Shown here one piece after another: positions 8,819 through 18,005 of a stretch of DNA of 47,314 nt (positions are counted from its first letter, which is position 1; the number at the start of each line of letters is the position of its first letter). The translations under genes were made by a program, and so were the position numbers. The notes below the pieces were generated by a model. It was not told where the DNA came from and ran no database searches. It saw nothing but the letters and a program-made list of their open reading frames with translations. This stretch comes from CAYFFO01 sp964342485 (GTDB lineage Bacteria; Chloroflexota; Dehalococcoidia; Lucifugimonadales; CAJWER01). Location of the stretch: the NCBI GenBank assembly GCA_964342485.1, contig CAYFFO010000015.1, positions 1 through 47,314 of the forward strand. Reading direction: 5' to 3'.

Positions 8819-9919
8819 ATGTCTCAAACGGAACCATATATAAGAAAATTACGCTCATATGTCAACGAACAAATTCCGAAGCTACGGACTGTGAGCCCTC
8901 TAGATCTGGAAAGTATGGGAGAAACTTTTACTCCGGAGGACTTAATCGAATCAGCAAACCTAGACTCCCAGGAAATAATTGACTCATTCAGGCTTTCTTT
9001 AATCACAGAATCGCTTACAGAACAATATTCCCAGACATTCAAGATAGGTGCCAAAAAACACGGTGCTGACTGGCTAGAAAACTATATTAGTGGTTTCTGG
9101 GAACCTGACGAACTTGGCCACGCCGATCCTTTCAAAAATATACTCATTACGCTTGGAATAGACAAAAGGTCAATCGAAAATGAAATCCAGGAGGCAAAAG
9201 AAAGTACGAATTATCATAGTACTCACAAGTCTGGATTCCACCCTGTTGAACTGACAACTTACGGTATGATCCAAGAATGTATTACCGATTACTGGTATGA
9301 ATTACAAAGGGATATGTTACCTGAAAACAGTAATACATCCCGAGTTATAAGCAAAGTTAAAGGAAGAGAAGCACTCCACACAGTGCAATTCCGTAACTTA
9401 ACAGCGATACAAATCGAAGCTGAACCTGAAGTTATAGATAATGTGATTCACGCTACCCTTAATTTCCAAATGCCGGCTAATGAAATTGAACCCATAAAAG
9501 ATATCGAATCAAAAACTCAAGAATGGATACCCCGAATGAATGGAGAAGTAATTCGATTACTTAAACGAATTGTATCCAATCTAAGCATAGCGCTGGATGA
9601 TAAAGATAAGCTCGGAAAATTATTTACAAGATACGCCTCTCACAGTGAGCGTCGATTTATAAAATTTATCCCAAACAGTTTTCTCGCACAGGCAATAAGA
9701 AGGATACGACCAGGTTATGGAATAGTAGGCGAAATAGTCCTTGAACAACTAGGACTAATATCCAATGAGTCACAGGTTCCCAAAAACACAATTGAAGAGA
9801 TTGAATTTCGTATTAAAACAGCAATAAAACGCTGGGTTAAGCACAGGCTTTATCTTGAAGGATTCCTCGACAAGCGATCAGCACTATTAAGTAACTCAAC
9901 TGCCAATGAAAACCTTTAG
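8819..9919 (+). CDS. Diiron ferritin-like protein related to acyl-ACP desaturases
   Basis: A 366-residue protein. Residues 60-200 match the four-helix diiron core of acyl-ACP desaturases: E64 (or E68) in helix 1, E98-x-x-H101 in EPDELGH, E153 in QECITDYWYEL, and E184-x-x-H187 in GREALH. Ligand spacings (34, 55 and 31) are close to those of the castor enzyme (38, 53 and 33). Such enzymes use O2 and ferredoxin electrons to desaturate or otherwise oxidise acyl chains. The C-terminal 170 residues are unrecognised. Its stop overlaps the next methyltransferase start by 14 bases, so coupling is likely. The fold call rests on motif spacing; specific desaturase activity is inference, and another diiron oxygenase reaction is possible. 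Confidence 0.7.
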   Translation: MSQTEPYIRKLRSYVNEQIPKLRTVSPLDLESMGETFTPEDLIESANLDSQEIIDSFRLSLITESLTEQYSQTFKIGAKKHGADWLENYISGFWEPDELGHADPFKNILITLGIDKRSIENEIQEAKESTNYHSTHKSGFHPVELTTYGMIQECITDYWYELQRDMLPENSNTSRVISKVKGREALHTVQFRNLTAIQIEAEPEVIDNVIHATLNFQMPANEIEPIKDIESKTQEWIPRMNGEVIRLLKRIVSNLSIALDDKDKLGKLFTRYASHSERRFIKFIPNSFLAQAIRRIRPGYGIVGEIVLEQLGLISNESQVPKNTIEEIEFRIKTAIKRWVKHRLYLEGFLDKRSALLSNSTANENL

Positions 9920-11090
9920 CCAACACCTTGGCAAGATTTTATCTCCATTATTTGTTCAAAAATTAAATAAAACAGGTGTCTCTGTCAAATTACCTCTCGA
10001 TAAAACGGACGTGCCCGGTGACAAAACCACCCTAAATATTACAGACTGGTCATTTTTCACCGATGTGTTGCTAGGATACGATTTGGGATTTGCTGAATCC
10101 TATTTAAAAGGTAAATGGAACACAATTGATTTAGCTACTCTGTTTACCCACTTCAATACAGCTAATGGAAAAACAACGGCCTCGAAAATTGGCAACCTTG
10201 CTCCTTTGAAACTATGGGGGAGACTGATCCAATCAATGCGATCATCCAACAACTTATATTGGGCTTCAAAAAATATCAAAGATCACTACGATTTTAGCAA
10301 CGAATTTTTCAGTAGTTTTCTCGATTCAAGCATGACTTATTCTTCGGGTCTATTTGACAATGAATCAGATGATTTAAAAGATGCGCAATTGAGAAAACTC
10401 AACAGTATTTTAAATAGAGCAGCAGTAAAAACCATGGATCATATACTAGATATAGGGTGTGGATGGGGCAGTCTTATAACACAAGCTGCTTCAGAATTTG
10501 GTTGTAAAGCCACAGGTATAACACTGTCAGAGAACCAGTATTCTTACTCCAATGACTTAATTCAACAACAAGGGTTAAAAAACGATATATCAGTAAAGCT
10601 CCTGGATTATCGGAATCTCAGTGGACTTTACGATCATATTTTTGCAGTTGAGATGTTAGAAGCAGTAGGCCATAAAGGTCTACAAGAGTTTTTTACCAAT
10701 TGTAAACGTTTATTAAAGCCCGGTGGGACCCTCCAACTGCAGGTTATCGTGGTACCAGACGATCGGTACTCGTCCTACAGAAAAAACTGTGACTTCATTC
10801 AAAAATATGTTTTTCCGGGAGGATTACTCCCATCAAAAGCAGCAATTAATGACGCAGCTAACCGAAACGGTTTACACATAAAAGAATCTCATTCAATTGG
10901 AGCCCACTACGTTGATACTCTTCAAAGATGGGCAAACAATTTCGAATCAAAGTTAGATAATTTAAGAAATATAGGTTTTTCCGAGAGAGATTTACGTCGT
11001 TTCAAATACTACTTTAGCTATTGCGAGGTAGCATTCGCATCTGGACATATCGACAATCTTCAGATATCCCTAGAAAAAAGGCCAACTTAA
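9906..11090 (+). CDS. cfa: Cyclopropane-fatty-acyl-phospholipid synthase family methyltransferase
   Basis: The 394-residue protein has the complete CFA-synthase layout: an N-terminal helical domain, DHYDFSN (126-132), LDSSMTYSSGLF, the SAM-binding loop LDIGCGWGS (181-189), GITLSENQ, EMLEAVG (249-255), FIQKYVFPGG (about 297-306) and YCEVAFASGH near the end. The EAVG form, instead of EHVG as in E. coli Cfa, is typical of the clade found beside FAD-oxidoreductase and DUF1365 genes. Family members transfer a methyl group from SAM to an acyl double bond, giving cyclopropane, methyl-branched or furan-precursor chains; which product forms here cannot be told. It overlaps both neighbours (14 bases upstream, 1 base downstream at TAATG). 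Confidence 0.9.
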   Translation: MKTFSQHLGKILSPLFVQKLNKTGVSVKLPLDKTDVPGDKTTLNITDWSFFTDVLLGYDLGFAESYLKGKWNTIDLATLFTHFNTANGKTTASKIGNLAPLKLWGRLIQSMRSSNNLYWASKNIKDHYDFSNEFFSSFLDSSMTYSSGLFDNESDDLKDAQLRKLNSILNRAAVKTMDHILDIGCGWGSLITQAASEFGCKATGITLSENQYSYSNDLIQQQGLKNDISVKLLDYRNLSGLYDHIFAVEMLEAVGHKGLQEFFTNCKRLLKPGGTLQLQVIVVPDDRYSSYRKNCDFIQKYVFPGGLLPSKAAINDAANRNGLHIKESHSIGAHYVDTLQRWANNFESKLDNLRNIGFSERDLRRFKYYFSYCEVAFASGHIDNLQISLEKRPT

Positions 11091-12115
11091 TGTGGTATGA
11101 GGGAATCATAGACCGGAAATCACTACCTGATTCTATATTGCGATTTATGATTCGATATGGACTGTACAAATATAGTAATAGAGTTAGAAAATTAAGTGAT
11201 ACCGACGTCAAAACTAATCGTGATAATTTTGTTCACAAAAGCCTGTCAGGTCCAATCGCTTTAGAAACAGAAACAGCTAATCTCCAACATTACGAGTTAC
11301 CAACGGAATTTTTTAGGCTTGTACTAGGTAAACACATGAAATATTCTGGTTCAATCTGGGATAAAGACGAAAACAGTATTGACGGATCTGAAGAATTAAC
11401 CCTCCAAACTTACATACAAAGATCAAAGGTTGAAGATGGTCATAAGATACTGGATTTAGGTACTGGATGGGGATCTTTATCCCTATATCTTGGAGAAAAT
11501 TACAAAAAATCGGAAATTACAGCAGTAACCAATTCAGATACTCAGAAGGATTTCATTGAGGCAGAATGTAACTATAGAAATATAAATAATCTCAAGGTAT
11601 TAAAAACAGACGTCAACAATCTTGCTTTCGACTACAAATTTGACACCATATTTTCAATAGAAATGCTAGAACATACGAGAAACGTAAAAAAATTAATGGA
11701 CCGTGTTTCAAACTGGATGACTGATAATGCAAACTTCTTCATCCAGGTATTTTCTCACAAAATCTATCCCCAATATTTTGACAACGTTGGTAACTCCTGG
11801 ATGGCAAGATATTTTTTTTCAGGTGGAATGATGCCATACCCAGAATTTTATAAAGATATCGATAGTAAATTAATCCCGGTTCAATCCTGGTTTGAATCTG
11901 GTAAACATTATCATAAAACACTTGAATCATGGTTAAAACGACTTGACTCAAATTTGGATGAAATTAATCTATATTTAGAAACTCAGAGTCTAAACGAGCC
12001 AGGTATCGTATTGATAAACAGGTTTCGTTTTTTCCTGATAATTTGTTCAGAATTATTTAAATATAACCAAGGCAAAGATTGGATAGTCGTTAACCACCTT
12101 TTAAACAAAAAATAG
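11090..12115 (+). CDS. SAM-dependent methyltransferase, coclaurine-N-methyltransferase-like
   Basis: About 341 residues. Motifs follow the CNMT-like branch of the CFA-synthase superfamily: LQHYELPTEFF (65-75), LGKHMKYSG, ILDLGTGWGSL (SAM loop, 120-130), AVTNSDTQ, SIEMLEHTRNV and WMARYFFSGGMMPYPE. E191, E194 and H195 correspond to the Glu and His residues important in plant CNMT. Bacterial relatives are not known alkaloid enzymes; substrates may be lipids or amines. The chosen ATG at 11090 overlaps the previous stop (TAATG) and follows AAAAAAGG; a TTG at 11021 would extend it through the neighbour and is unlikely. Two different CFA-superfamily methyltransferases in tandem suggest two successive methylations or two acceptors. 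Confidence 0.82.
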   Translation: MWYEGIIDRKSLPDSILRFMIRYGLYKYSNRVRKLSDTDVKTNRDNFVHKSLSGPIALETETANLQHYELPTEFFRLVLGKHMKYSGSIWDKDENSIDGSEELTLQTYIQRSKVEDGHKILDLGTGWGSLSLYLGENYKKSEITAVTNSDTQKDFIEAECNYRNINNLKVLKTDVNNLAFDYKFDTIFSIEMLEHTRNVKKLMDRVSNWMTDNANFFIQVFSHKIYPQYFDNVGNSWMARYFFSGGMMPYPEFYKDIDSKLIPVQSWFESGKHYHKTLESWLKRLDSNLDEINLYLETQSLNEPGIVLINRFRFFLIICSELFKYNQGKDWIVVNHLLNKK

Positions 12116-12126
12116 GGATCATCAGA

Positions 12127-13377
12127 TTGGATATCGCAATCATAGGTGCCGGAATTTCAGGAATAGGTGCTGCTCAAGCCCTGGATTCAGAACATAAAAT
12201 TACCATTTTTGAATCCAAAGATTCCATAGGAGGACATTCCAATACTATTCAAGTTAATGAACTTAATATCGATACCGGATTCATCGTATATAACAATAGA
12301 AACTATCCTGGATTTTCTTCTTTCCTAAAAGAACTTTGTGTTAAATCATCTCGAACATCGATGTCTTTTTCATATTCGGATAATGATCTCAATATAGAAT
12401 ATGCAGGGAGCAAAAAAGGTCTTCTGCCTCGTTTAACATCTATCTTTGACAGCAAACATATAGGCATGATGTGGTCTATATATAAATACTCTGTAAAATT
12501 GGAAAAATTTAAATACCGTCCGTTTGAAAAGAACTTGTCGATCATTGAACTATTGAAAAGCATTGGATGTCCTTTGGAAACTATAGAAAGATATTTTCTG
12601 CCAATTGCTTCTGCTATCTGGTCATGTGACACTAAAAATGTCAGAAACATACCTGCTAAAACATATATACAATTTTTCTCGAACCATGGATTACTCAATC
12701 TTACAAAGCGTCCACAGTGGTATTCAATAGATAACGGTAGCCAGTCGTATTTAAAAGCTTTTCAAGATAAATTCACAGGGAACATTGAGACAAAAACAAA
12801 AATCATTTCATGCGCTGAAATGCCCCACAAGATAGTATTGAAAAGTGAGGACTACAAAACATATGATTTTGACCTTGCAATACTGGCAACCCCTGCTAAT
12901 AAAAGCGATTTAATCTACCAGGGTAATAATCGGAATTTGAACAAAATCCTGTCTTCATATAAATATAGCTCTAACAATGTAGTTCTTCATAGTGACACTG
13001 ATTTCATGCCAGCTAATGAACGAATTTGGGCTTCATGGAATTTTGTGTCTCAGTCCGGCACCAAACCAAAGAAGGATTCGTACGTTACTTATTATATGAA
13101 TCAGCTACAAAATCTTGTTACAGACATCCCTTACTTCGTGACTTTAAATCCCCCGAAATCTCCTAAATCTGAAAAAGTTATTTTTCAGACGCAATATAGT
13201 CACCCTATGTTAATCCATGATGAAAAATCTAATGAACAGAATTTTGCCGAGCTTAATAGTCAAAACCAAATCTATTTCTGTGGTTCATATCTCGGTTATG
13301 GTTTTCATGAAGATGGATTTTCAAGTGGAGTAAAGGTTGCTCAATTAATTAACTCCAGAAAAATAAATACTTTATGA
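12127..13377 (+). CDS. FAD-dependent amine-oxidase-like oxidoreductase
   Basis: The 416-residue flavoprotein starts with a dinucleotide-binding motif, IAIIGAGISGIGAAQAL, then an acidic strand end IFESKDSIGGHS and DTGFIVYNNRNYP, characteristic of the NAD/FAD-binding protein paired with DUF1365 and CFA-synthase genes in many bacteria. The C terminus, FCGSYLGYGFHEDGF followed by GVKVAQLI, is the second FAD contact. The likely role is oxidation, reduction or isomerisation of a methylated acyl chain; a homologous gene set is implicated in furan fatty acid synthesis in Rhodobacter (from memory). The start is TTG at 12127, 11 bases after the methyltransferase. The stop overlaps the DUF1365 start (ATGA). 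Confidence 0.85.
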   Translation: MDIAIIGAGISGIGAAQALDSEHKITIFESKDSIGGHSNTIQVNELNIDTGFIVYNNRNYPGFSSFLKELCVKSSRTSMSFSYSDNDLNIEYAGSKKGLLPRLTSIFDSKHIGMMWSIYKYSVKLEKFKYRPFEKNLSIIELLKSIGCPLETIERYFLPIASAIWSCDTKNVRNIPAKTYIQFFSNHGLLNLTKRPQWYSIDNGSQSYLKAFQDKFTGNIETKTKIISCAEMPHKIVLKSEDYKTYDFDLAILATPANKSDLIYQGNNRNLNKILSSYKYSSNNVVLHSDTDFMPANERIWASWNFVSQSGTKPKKDSYVTYYMNQLQNLVTDIPYFVTLNPPKSPKSEKVIFQTQYSHPMLIHDEKSNEQNFAELNSQNQIYFCGSYLGYGFHEDGFSSGVKVAQLINSRKINTL

Positions 13378-14201
13378 AGTCCTCAATTGTAAAAGGCACA
13401 CTATCTCACACCCGGTTCGAACCAGTTGTTCATTCTTTCAAATACAAACATACTATGTTGCTGGTAAATTTAGATGACTTTAAAACGAAACTAAAAATTC
13501 CTAAGCTTCTTAAATATAATCATTGGGGATTACTATCGATTAACGATTCTAAATATATAGATAATTCATCAAAACCAATCAATTCAAAAATCTATGAGCT
13601 TTTTAGTGATAGTCGTCAAGATACTGAATTTACTCAATGTATGTTACTAACCACACCTGCTGTTTTCGGTTATTCATTTAATCCGGTTTCTTTCTATTTT
13701 CTGATAAACAATTTTGATCAGATTATTGGATGCGCTTCTGAAGTCCATAATACCTTTGGAGAATCACATCTTTATTTACTAAATCCGGTAAAAACAGACA
13801 TTTCAAATAAAGCTGTATTCACCCATGAAAAACAACTTTATGTATCTCCATTTATTGAACGGTCTGGACAGTATAGTTTCGAACTAGATATTTCAAATAA
13901 TTCAATATCTATAAAAATAAAGCTGACTCAAAACGACAAACAAGTTTTTACCAGTCAGTTTTCAGGAATCACTTCTCCCTTTACGAGTGTTAACCTGTGT
14001 AAATCATTTTTCAGGATTTTTGCAACAGTAACAATGACTGAGATCCGTATACTGGCACAGGCCTATACACTTTTTGCCAGGAAAAATCTGGCATTTATTA
14101 GAAAACCCAAACCCAATCCACTAACGATTAAGGCACCTTCATCCGGATTCATAAAAAAGATTGCTCGCTTGATAAACTTCTTCTACGGTAAAAAAGGATG
14201 A
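13374..14201 (+). CDS. DUF1365 family protein
   Basis: A 275-residue protein with the DUF1365 signatures GTLSHTRFEPVVHSFKYKH at the N terminus and FGYSFNPVSFYF around residue 100. DUF1365 has no established biochemistry but is a regular neighbour of the FAD-oxidoreductase and CFA-synthase genes just upstream, where it is thought to take part in lipid modification. Its ATG lies within the ATGA overlap with the preceding stop, so translation is coupled. This is the last gene of the clear lipid operon; the next gene, a LFIDD protein, starts 61 bases downstream and could be read through. Confidence 0.9.
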   Translation: MKSSIVKGTLSHTRFEPVVHSFKYKHTMLLVNLDDFKTKLKIPKLLKYNHWGLLSINDSKYIDNSSKPINSKIYELFSDSRQDTEFTQCMLLTTPAVFGYSFNPVSFYFLINNFDQIIGCASEVHNTFGESHLYLLNPVKTDISNKAVFTHEKQLYVSPFIERSGQYSFELDISNNSISIKIKLTQNDKQVFTSQFSGITSPFTSVNLCKSFFRIFATVTMTEIRILAQAYTLFARKNLAFIRKPKPNPLTIKAPSSGFIKKIARLINFFYGKKG

Positions 14202-14262
14202 GAAAATCCGAAAAATAGTAATTTTGTCTATTTAATAAAGATAAGTTAATCTTACACGTACT

Positions 14263-15891
14263 ATGGCAGATCAAATTAGAATCGGTTCAACCAGGCAATT
14301 ATTTATTGATGATTATCTAATTGAAAGTATGTCCGATGTTGAATTACAGTTCCACAGGCCTACGCGCCATATAGATAATCCAGTTATCCAACCCGATAAA
14401 ACATGGGAACAAGCCGGTGGAGGTGTTTATTTATTTGGAGGAACTGTACTTTTTGACGAAGAAGAAGACATCTTCAAAATGTGGTACAGGACTTCCTCAT
14501 CACTTGAAACAGGAGAAGAAGGAAAGGGTAATAAAGAACCCGATGGTGTCTATAAAGCATGTTATGCAATTTCAAATGATGGAGTTCAATGGGAAAAACC
14601 GAACCTTGGGCTCAGAGATTTTGAAGGTTCTACCAACAATAATATGTTACCTCCAGCCATTGGAAATGCTCGCCAGGTAAGACGGCCAAACCTTATAAAA
14701 GATTATACCGATCCAAATCCAAAACGTCGTTATAAGATGGTTTATATGGATAACATAAACAACCGTTGGGCACTGGCGAAAGGATATTCTGAAGACGGAA
14801 TTAGATGGGAAATGAATGTAGGTAAACCAACTTTTTTCGAAAAACCAATTGCACCTAATGGAATACTTTTCGGCTGGGATAGTAAAAGGAAAGAATACGT
14901 ACACTATCACAGAAAATCCATGCCAAGCCCTGCAGATATTGACGGGCGCAGTGTAAGAAATAAAGTCGCCGTTATGAGGACTTCCAGTCCGGACTTTGAA
15001 GAGTGGGGTCAAAGTACCGAAGTATTAAAACGTAATCCATCAGACCCCCCTAGATGGAGTCCAAGTCATGGAGTTGACCTGGCTGGAATACTATATACGG
15101 ATGACTTGTATATCGGTTTTGTAGATTCAGTAACAAGTTATTATGTTGAAGACGTCCCTGAAGAACTGTGGGAATCCGTATACTCTTCAAGTTTCGCAGA
15201 ATACAGAACAGAAATGGTATTCAGCAGAGACGGGCTTTCATGGGAACGGATGTCACCCTTGTGGGAATTTATGCGACCTGGATTATGGGGAACATGGGAT
15301 AGAGACCACATTGGTCTGTCCAAACCGATTATCAAAGATAATGAAATTTATTTTTACTATTCCGGAAGCAACCTGCCAATGGGTTCAAACGGACCACATC
15401 ATCCTCTATTTAAACTCAATGGTACTACCCAAGATGGTCAATGGATGGGACACGCAATAGGACTGGCAAAAATGCGACTTGATGGGTTCGTTTCAGTGGA
15501 CTCTTACTCATCTAGCGGAATTTTAACCACAAAACCATTCTTTTTTAGTGGCAATTGTATAAAAATGAACGTCAGGGCACCTAGATATCCCTTCTCAGGT
15601 AAAATTAACGAGTCAAAGCCATATGGAGAAATAAAAGTCGAAATACTCGACAAACATGGTTACGTAATTGATGGATATTCTGTAAAAGACTCAGATCCAT
15701 TTACCGGCGATGAAGTATCCCATATCGCAACATGGCAAGGCAATCCTTCAATTAATAATATTGGTGATAGACCTATAAAGTTGAAATTTTACCTTAAGAA
15801 CGCATCGGTTTTTTCATTTCAATTTGCAGATATTAATAAAAATCAAGAGCTAACTAATATCTACTGTCCAGGTTGTCGTGAAAAAGACTAA
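14263..15891 (+). CDS. LFIDD-family predicted beta-propeller glycosidase-like protein, copy 2
   Basis: At 542 residues this is the longest of the five paralogs. It has RQLFIDDYLIE (LFIDD at 13-17), three SxDGxxW blade motifs (SNDGVQW, SEDGIRW, SRDGLSW), KDYTDPNPKRRYK, MRLDGFVSV, TTKP, and a C-terminal beta-rich module with NASVFSFQF. The last 20 residues add a short CPGC tail (YCPGCREKD) absent from the other copies, which might bind metal. No signal peptide. It converges with copy 3, only 8 bases between stops, leaving no room for a separate terminator. Predicted carbohydrate-active role is inferred from fold. Confidence 0.6.
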   Translation: MADQIRIGSTRQLFIDDYLIESMSDVELQFHRPTRHIDNPVIQPDKTWEQAGGGVYLFGGTVLFDEEEDIFKMWYRTSSSLETGEEGKGNKEPDGVYKACYAISNDGVQWEKPNLGLRDFEGSTNNNMLPPAIGNARQVRRPNLIKDYTDPNPKRRYKMVYMDNINNRWALAKGYSEDGIRWEMNVGKPTFFEKPIAPNGILFGWDSKRKEYVHYHRKSMPSPADIDGRSVRNKVAVMRTSSPDFEEWGQSTEVLKRNPSDPPRWSPSHGVDLAGILYTDDLYIGFVDSVTSYYVEDVPEELWESVYSSSFAEYRTEMVFSRDGLSWERMSPLWEFMRPGLWGTWDRDHIGLSKPIIKDNEIYFYYSGSNLPMGSNGPHHPLFKLNGTTQDGQWMGHAIGLAKMRLDGFVSVDSYSSSGILTTKPFFFSGNCIKMNVRAPRYPFSGKINESKPYGEIKVEILDKHGYVIDGYSVKDSDPFTGDEVSHIATWQGNPSINNIGDRPIKLKFYLKNASVFSFQFADINKNQELTNIYCPGCREKD

Positions 15892-15899
15892 CTATCTGT

Positions 15900-17282
15900 T
15901 TATTTAAAGCTTAACGAATAGATATCTGCCGATTTTTCCATAACAAACCGTATCCGGATTGGTCTGTTCCTTATTTCAGCCAGATTTTTTACATCTTTCC
16001 ATCTCACGGTCCTTTCTATATGATCTCCGAAAATATGCATGCTATTCTCCAATTCGAACCCAGGGATTGGAGAACCATGAATTTCCTGCAGCTCAACTGT
16101 TATCGAACCTATTGCTGAGGTGGAATAATTTATGGCTAGATTATCTCCTGTACATATAATCGGTTTTGTAATTAATTGTCCCCCTTGGTAAGGAGCATTT
16201 ACAGAAACAAATCCATCCAATCTCAAAGATGCCCTGCGCATTCTGCAAGACGGTAGTCGATTATGTTCCTTGTAATAGATTGACATCTCTTCGGGCCCAG
16301 TCTGAAGTACCCCTGCCGCTACAGTCAATGATCTGTCCGTCCAGTTATTCTGGTCCAAACCTGCTGAAATAAATGGTTCCATGAATCTCCTGTCCCAGTA
16401 AAAACCATCACGACTGGTCATGAAAACTGTATCGGATACCCCGTCAATCTCAGTTCCCATGGTGTTTTTACGACCTGCAACGAACCGTCTTGGAAACATT
16501 AAATAAATATGAGGGGCACGAAAATAAGGAGTTGCTGCATTGGTATAAAGATGTTCAAGTGGAGCTCCACCAAGATCTATAAACTCTGGCTCAGACCAGT
16601 TATGAAAATCTTTTGACAGGGAACGTCTTATTGAGCGCACTCCACCATGATGATCAGAGAATATATCTTGCGTTCCAGGGACCCAACCTCGCATGTACGC
16701 GACATACTGCTTTTGATTCTCATCCCAAAAAGCTATATTGGTCGAATCAAACATGGGCCATTTGTCTTGTGGTGCTGTTAAAAGCGGATCAGTATCAGTT
16801 ATGGTCCAGTCAATTCCGTCTGGTGAAGTAAGCCCTCTGATAGTAGCTCTTCCGTTAATCTTAGGCCCATGAGCTATTGCCTTGTGTTTCTCTTTAGGGT
16901 TTGCACTCGGATTAGTATCAATAAATACACACATATTCTTGGTCGTAGGGTCATCAAAAAGTATGTTATTAGACAGGGAACCGTTAAATTCTACCTTTCT
17001 TAAATCAGGCCTTGTCCAGGAAACCCCATCACTACTTTCTACATATGCCGGAAACTGATTTGAATCTTGTCCGGCTCTATACCAGTTACGATAAATATCT
17101 CCATCTTTACTTACGCTCATAAAACCGCTACAAATGTCTTCCCACGGTTTGTCAAACTTGAAAACTACCTCCTGGTCAACAGGATTATGCATTTTTAAGT
17201 TAATACCGTCCATCCTGTCTATAATCCAGTCGTCTACAAATGGTTCAACCCTATTTCCAATATTTAATATACGATCTTTCAT
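15900..17282 (-). CDS. LFIDD-family predicted beta-propeller glycosidase-like protein, copy 3
   Basis: A 460-residue family member in which the N-terminal motif is degenerate (EPFVDDWIID, 13-22). Blade motifs SSDGVSW, SPDGIDW and SRDGFYW are intact, followed by LRLDGFVSV, ITKP, a STSAIGSITVEL strand shared with copies 4 and 5, and DIYSLSF at the end. The C-terminal module is closest to copies 4 and 5. The gene's ATG overlaps by one base the stop of the upstream 204-residue gene (TAATG), so the two are translated together and may work as a pair. Confidence 0.6.
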   Translation of the reverse strand: MKDRILNIGNRVEPFVDDWIIDRMDGINLKMHNPVDQEVVFKFDKPWEDICSGFMSVSKDGDIYRNWYRAGQDSNQFPAYVESSDGVSWTRPDLRKVEFNGSLSNNILFDDPTTKNMCVFIDTNPSANPKEKHKAIAHGPKINGRATIRGLTSPDGIDWTITDTDPLLTAPQDKWPMFDSTNIAFWDENQKQYVAYMRGWVPGTQDIFSDHHGGVRSIRRSLSKDFHNWSEPEFIDLGGAPLEHLYTNAATPYFRAPHIYLMFPRRFVAGRKNTMGTEIDGVSDTVFMTSRDGFYWDRRFMEPFISAGLDQNNWTDRSLTVAAGVLQTGPEEMSIYYKEHNRLPSCRMRRASLRLDGFVSVNAPYQGGQLITKPIICTGDNLAINYSTSAIGSITVELQEIHGSPIPGFELENSMHIFGDHIERTVRWKDVKNLAEIRNRPIRIRFVMEKSADIYSLSFK

Positions 17283-17896
17283 TAATCCCTCACTTGATAA
17301 GTAAATTCATCTAGTCCCAAAACTCCGGTTCCATCTACTCCCTTACGGCCTCCATTTTTAGCATACCGTAGTCCTATAAATCCAACCCTCGATAACACTT
17401 CATTAAGACTACGTGAATTCGAATACCTTATCCAGTTGGATTCATCATTATCTAAATGCACATCGTTTAATGCCCACTCTTTATCACCCAGATTCAGAGG
17501 AGCTATCAAATCCCAGCCGCAGTAACTTTTACCTACTTGATAATCAGCCACAAAAACGCGAAGTGAATAACCGGAAGAAACTTCTATAGGTTCAATCTCC
17601 TTTAAATAAAAACTTAACTTTGTATCCCTGAGATCAAATGTGGTAGAGGTTTCCCACCAGTAAGGAGTTGATTCAACGTAGAACTGATCAGCATTTTGAG
17701 CTCTGAGTTCTAAATATCCACGAGATTTATTAGATCCCAGACCATTTTGTACAATCCTAAATGAGTTAAGAGGAGACTGAGAGGCCCACTCACCTTTCCA
17801 AAGTGTTCCGGTTCCATCATCTTGGTTCTCTGTCAATTCAGACACTCTAACAGCCGGGTCAGGTATTCTGGAATCAAAGTCGTATCTTATAACCAT
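17282..17896 (-). CDS. Hypothetical protein of likely beta-sandwich fold, coupled to LFIDD copy 3
   Basis: A 204-residue protein with no recognised family. It is rich in alternating hydrophobic strands and aromatic residues (STPYWWETSTTFDLRD, FYLKEIEP, GLDEFTYQVRD), the usual look of a jelly-roll or carbohydrate-binding module. There is no signal peptide. AAAGGG sits about 8 bases before the ATG, and the stop overlaps the start of LFIDD copy 3 by one base. The coupling suggests a fixed ratio with copy 3, for example a separate binding subunit. That role is inference only. Confidence 0.55.
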   Translation of the reverse strand: MVIRYDFDSRIPDPAVRVSELTENQDDGTGTLWKGEWASQSPLNSFRIVQNGLGSNKSRGYLELRAQNADQFYVESTPYWWETSTTFDLRDTKLSFYLKEIEPIEVSSGYSLRVFVADYQVGKSYCGWDLIAPLNLGDKEWALNDVHLDNDESNWIRYSNSRSLNEVLSRVGFIGLRYAKNGGRKGVDGTGVLGLDEFTYQVRD

Positions 17897-18005
17897 CGTT
17901 TAATCCCTTTCTTAGTCTTGTATTAAAGTCATTGAAATCGGGTTATGATATCAAGTATCTTTATTCAGCGTATTATTCCTATCTTGAAATTAAGGAGCTT
18001 ACTAA

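Noticed and set aside
11021..11089. Longer TTG start for the second methyltransferase
   Set aside because: It would lie inside the preceding gene; the TAATG overlap with a purine-rich site before it is a better start.
12303..12698. 131-codon minus-strand frame
   Set aside because: It lies wholly inside the FAD oxidoreductase gene and shows no domain or ribosome binding site.
13411..13425. GGTTCGAACC, resembling a tRNA T-loop
   Set aside because: It lies inside the DUF1365 coding sequence at the conserved TRFEP motif, with no cloverleaf around it.
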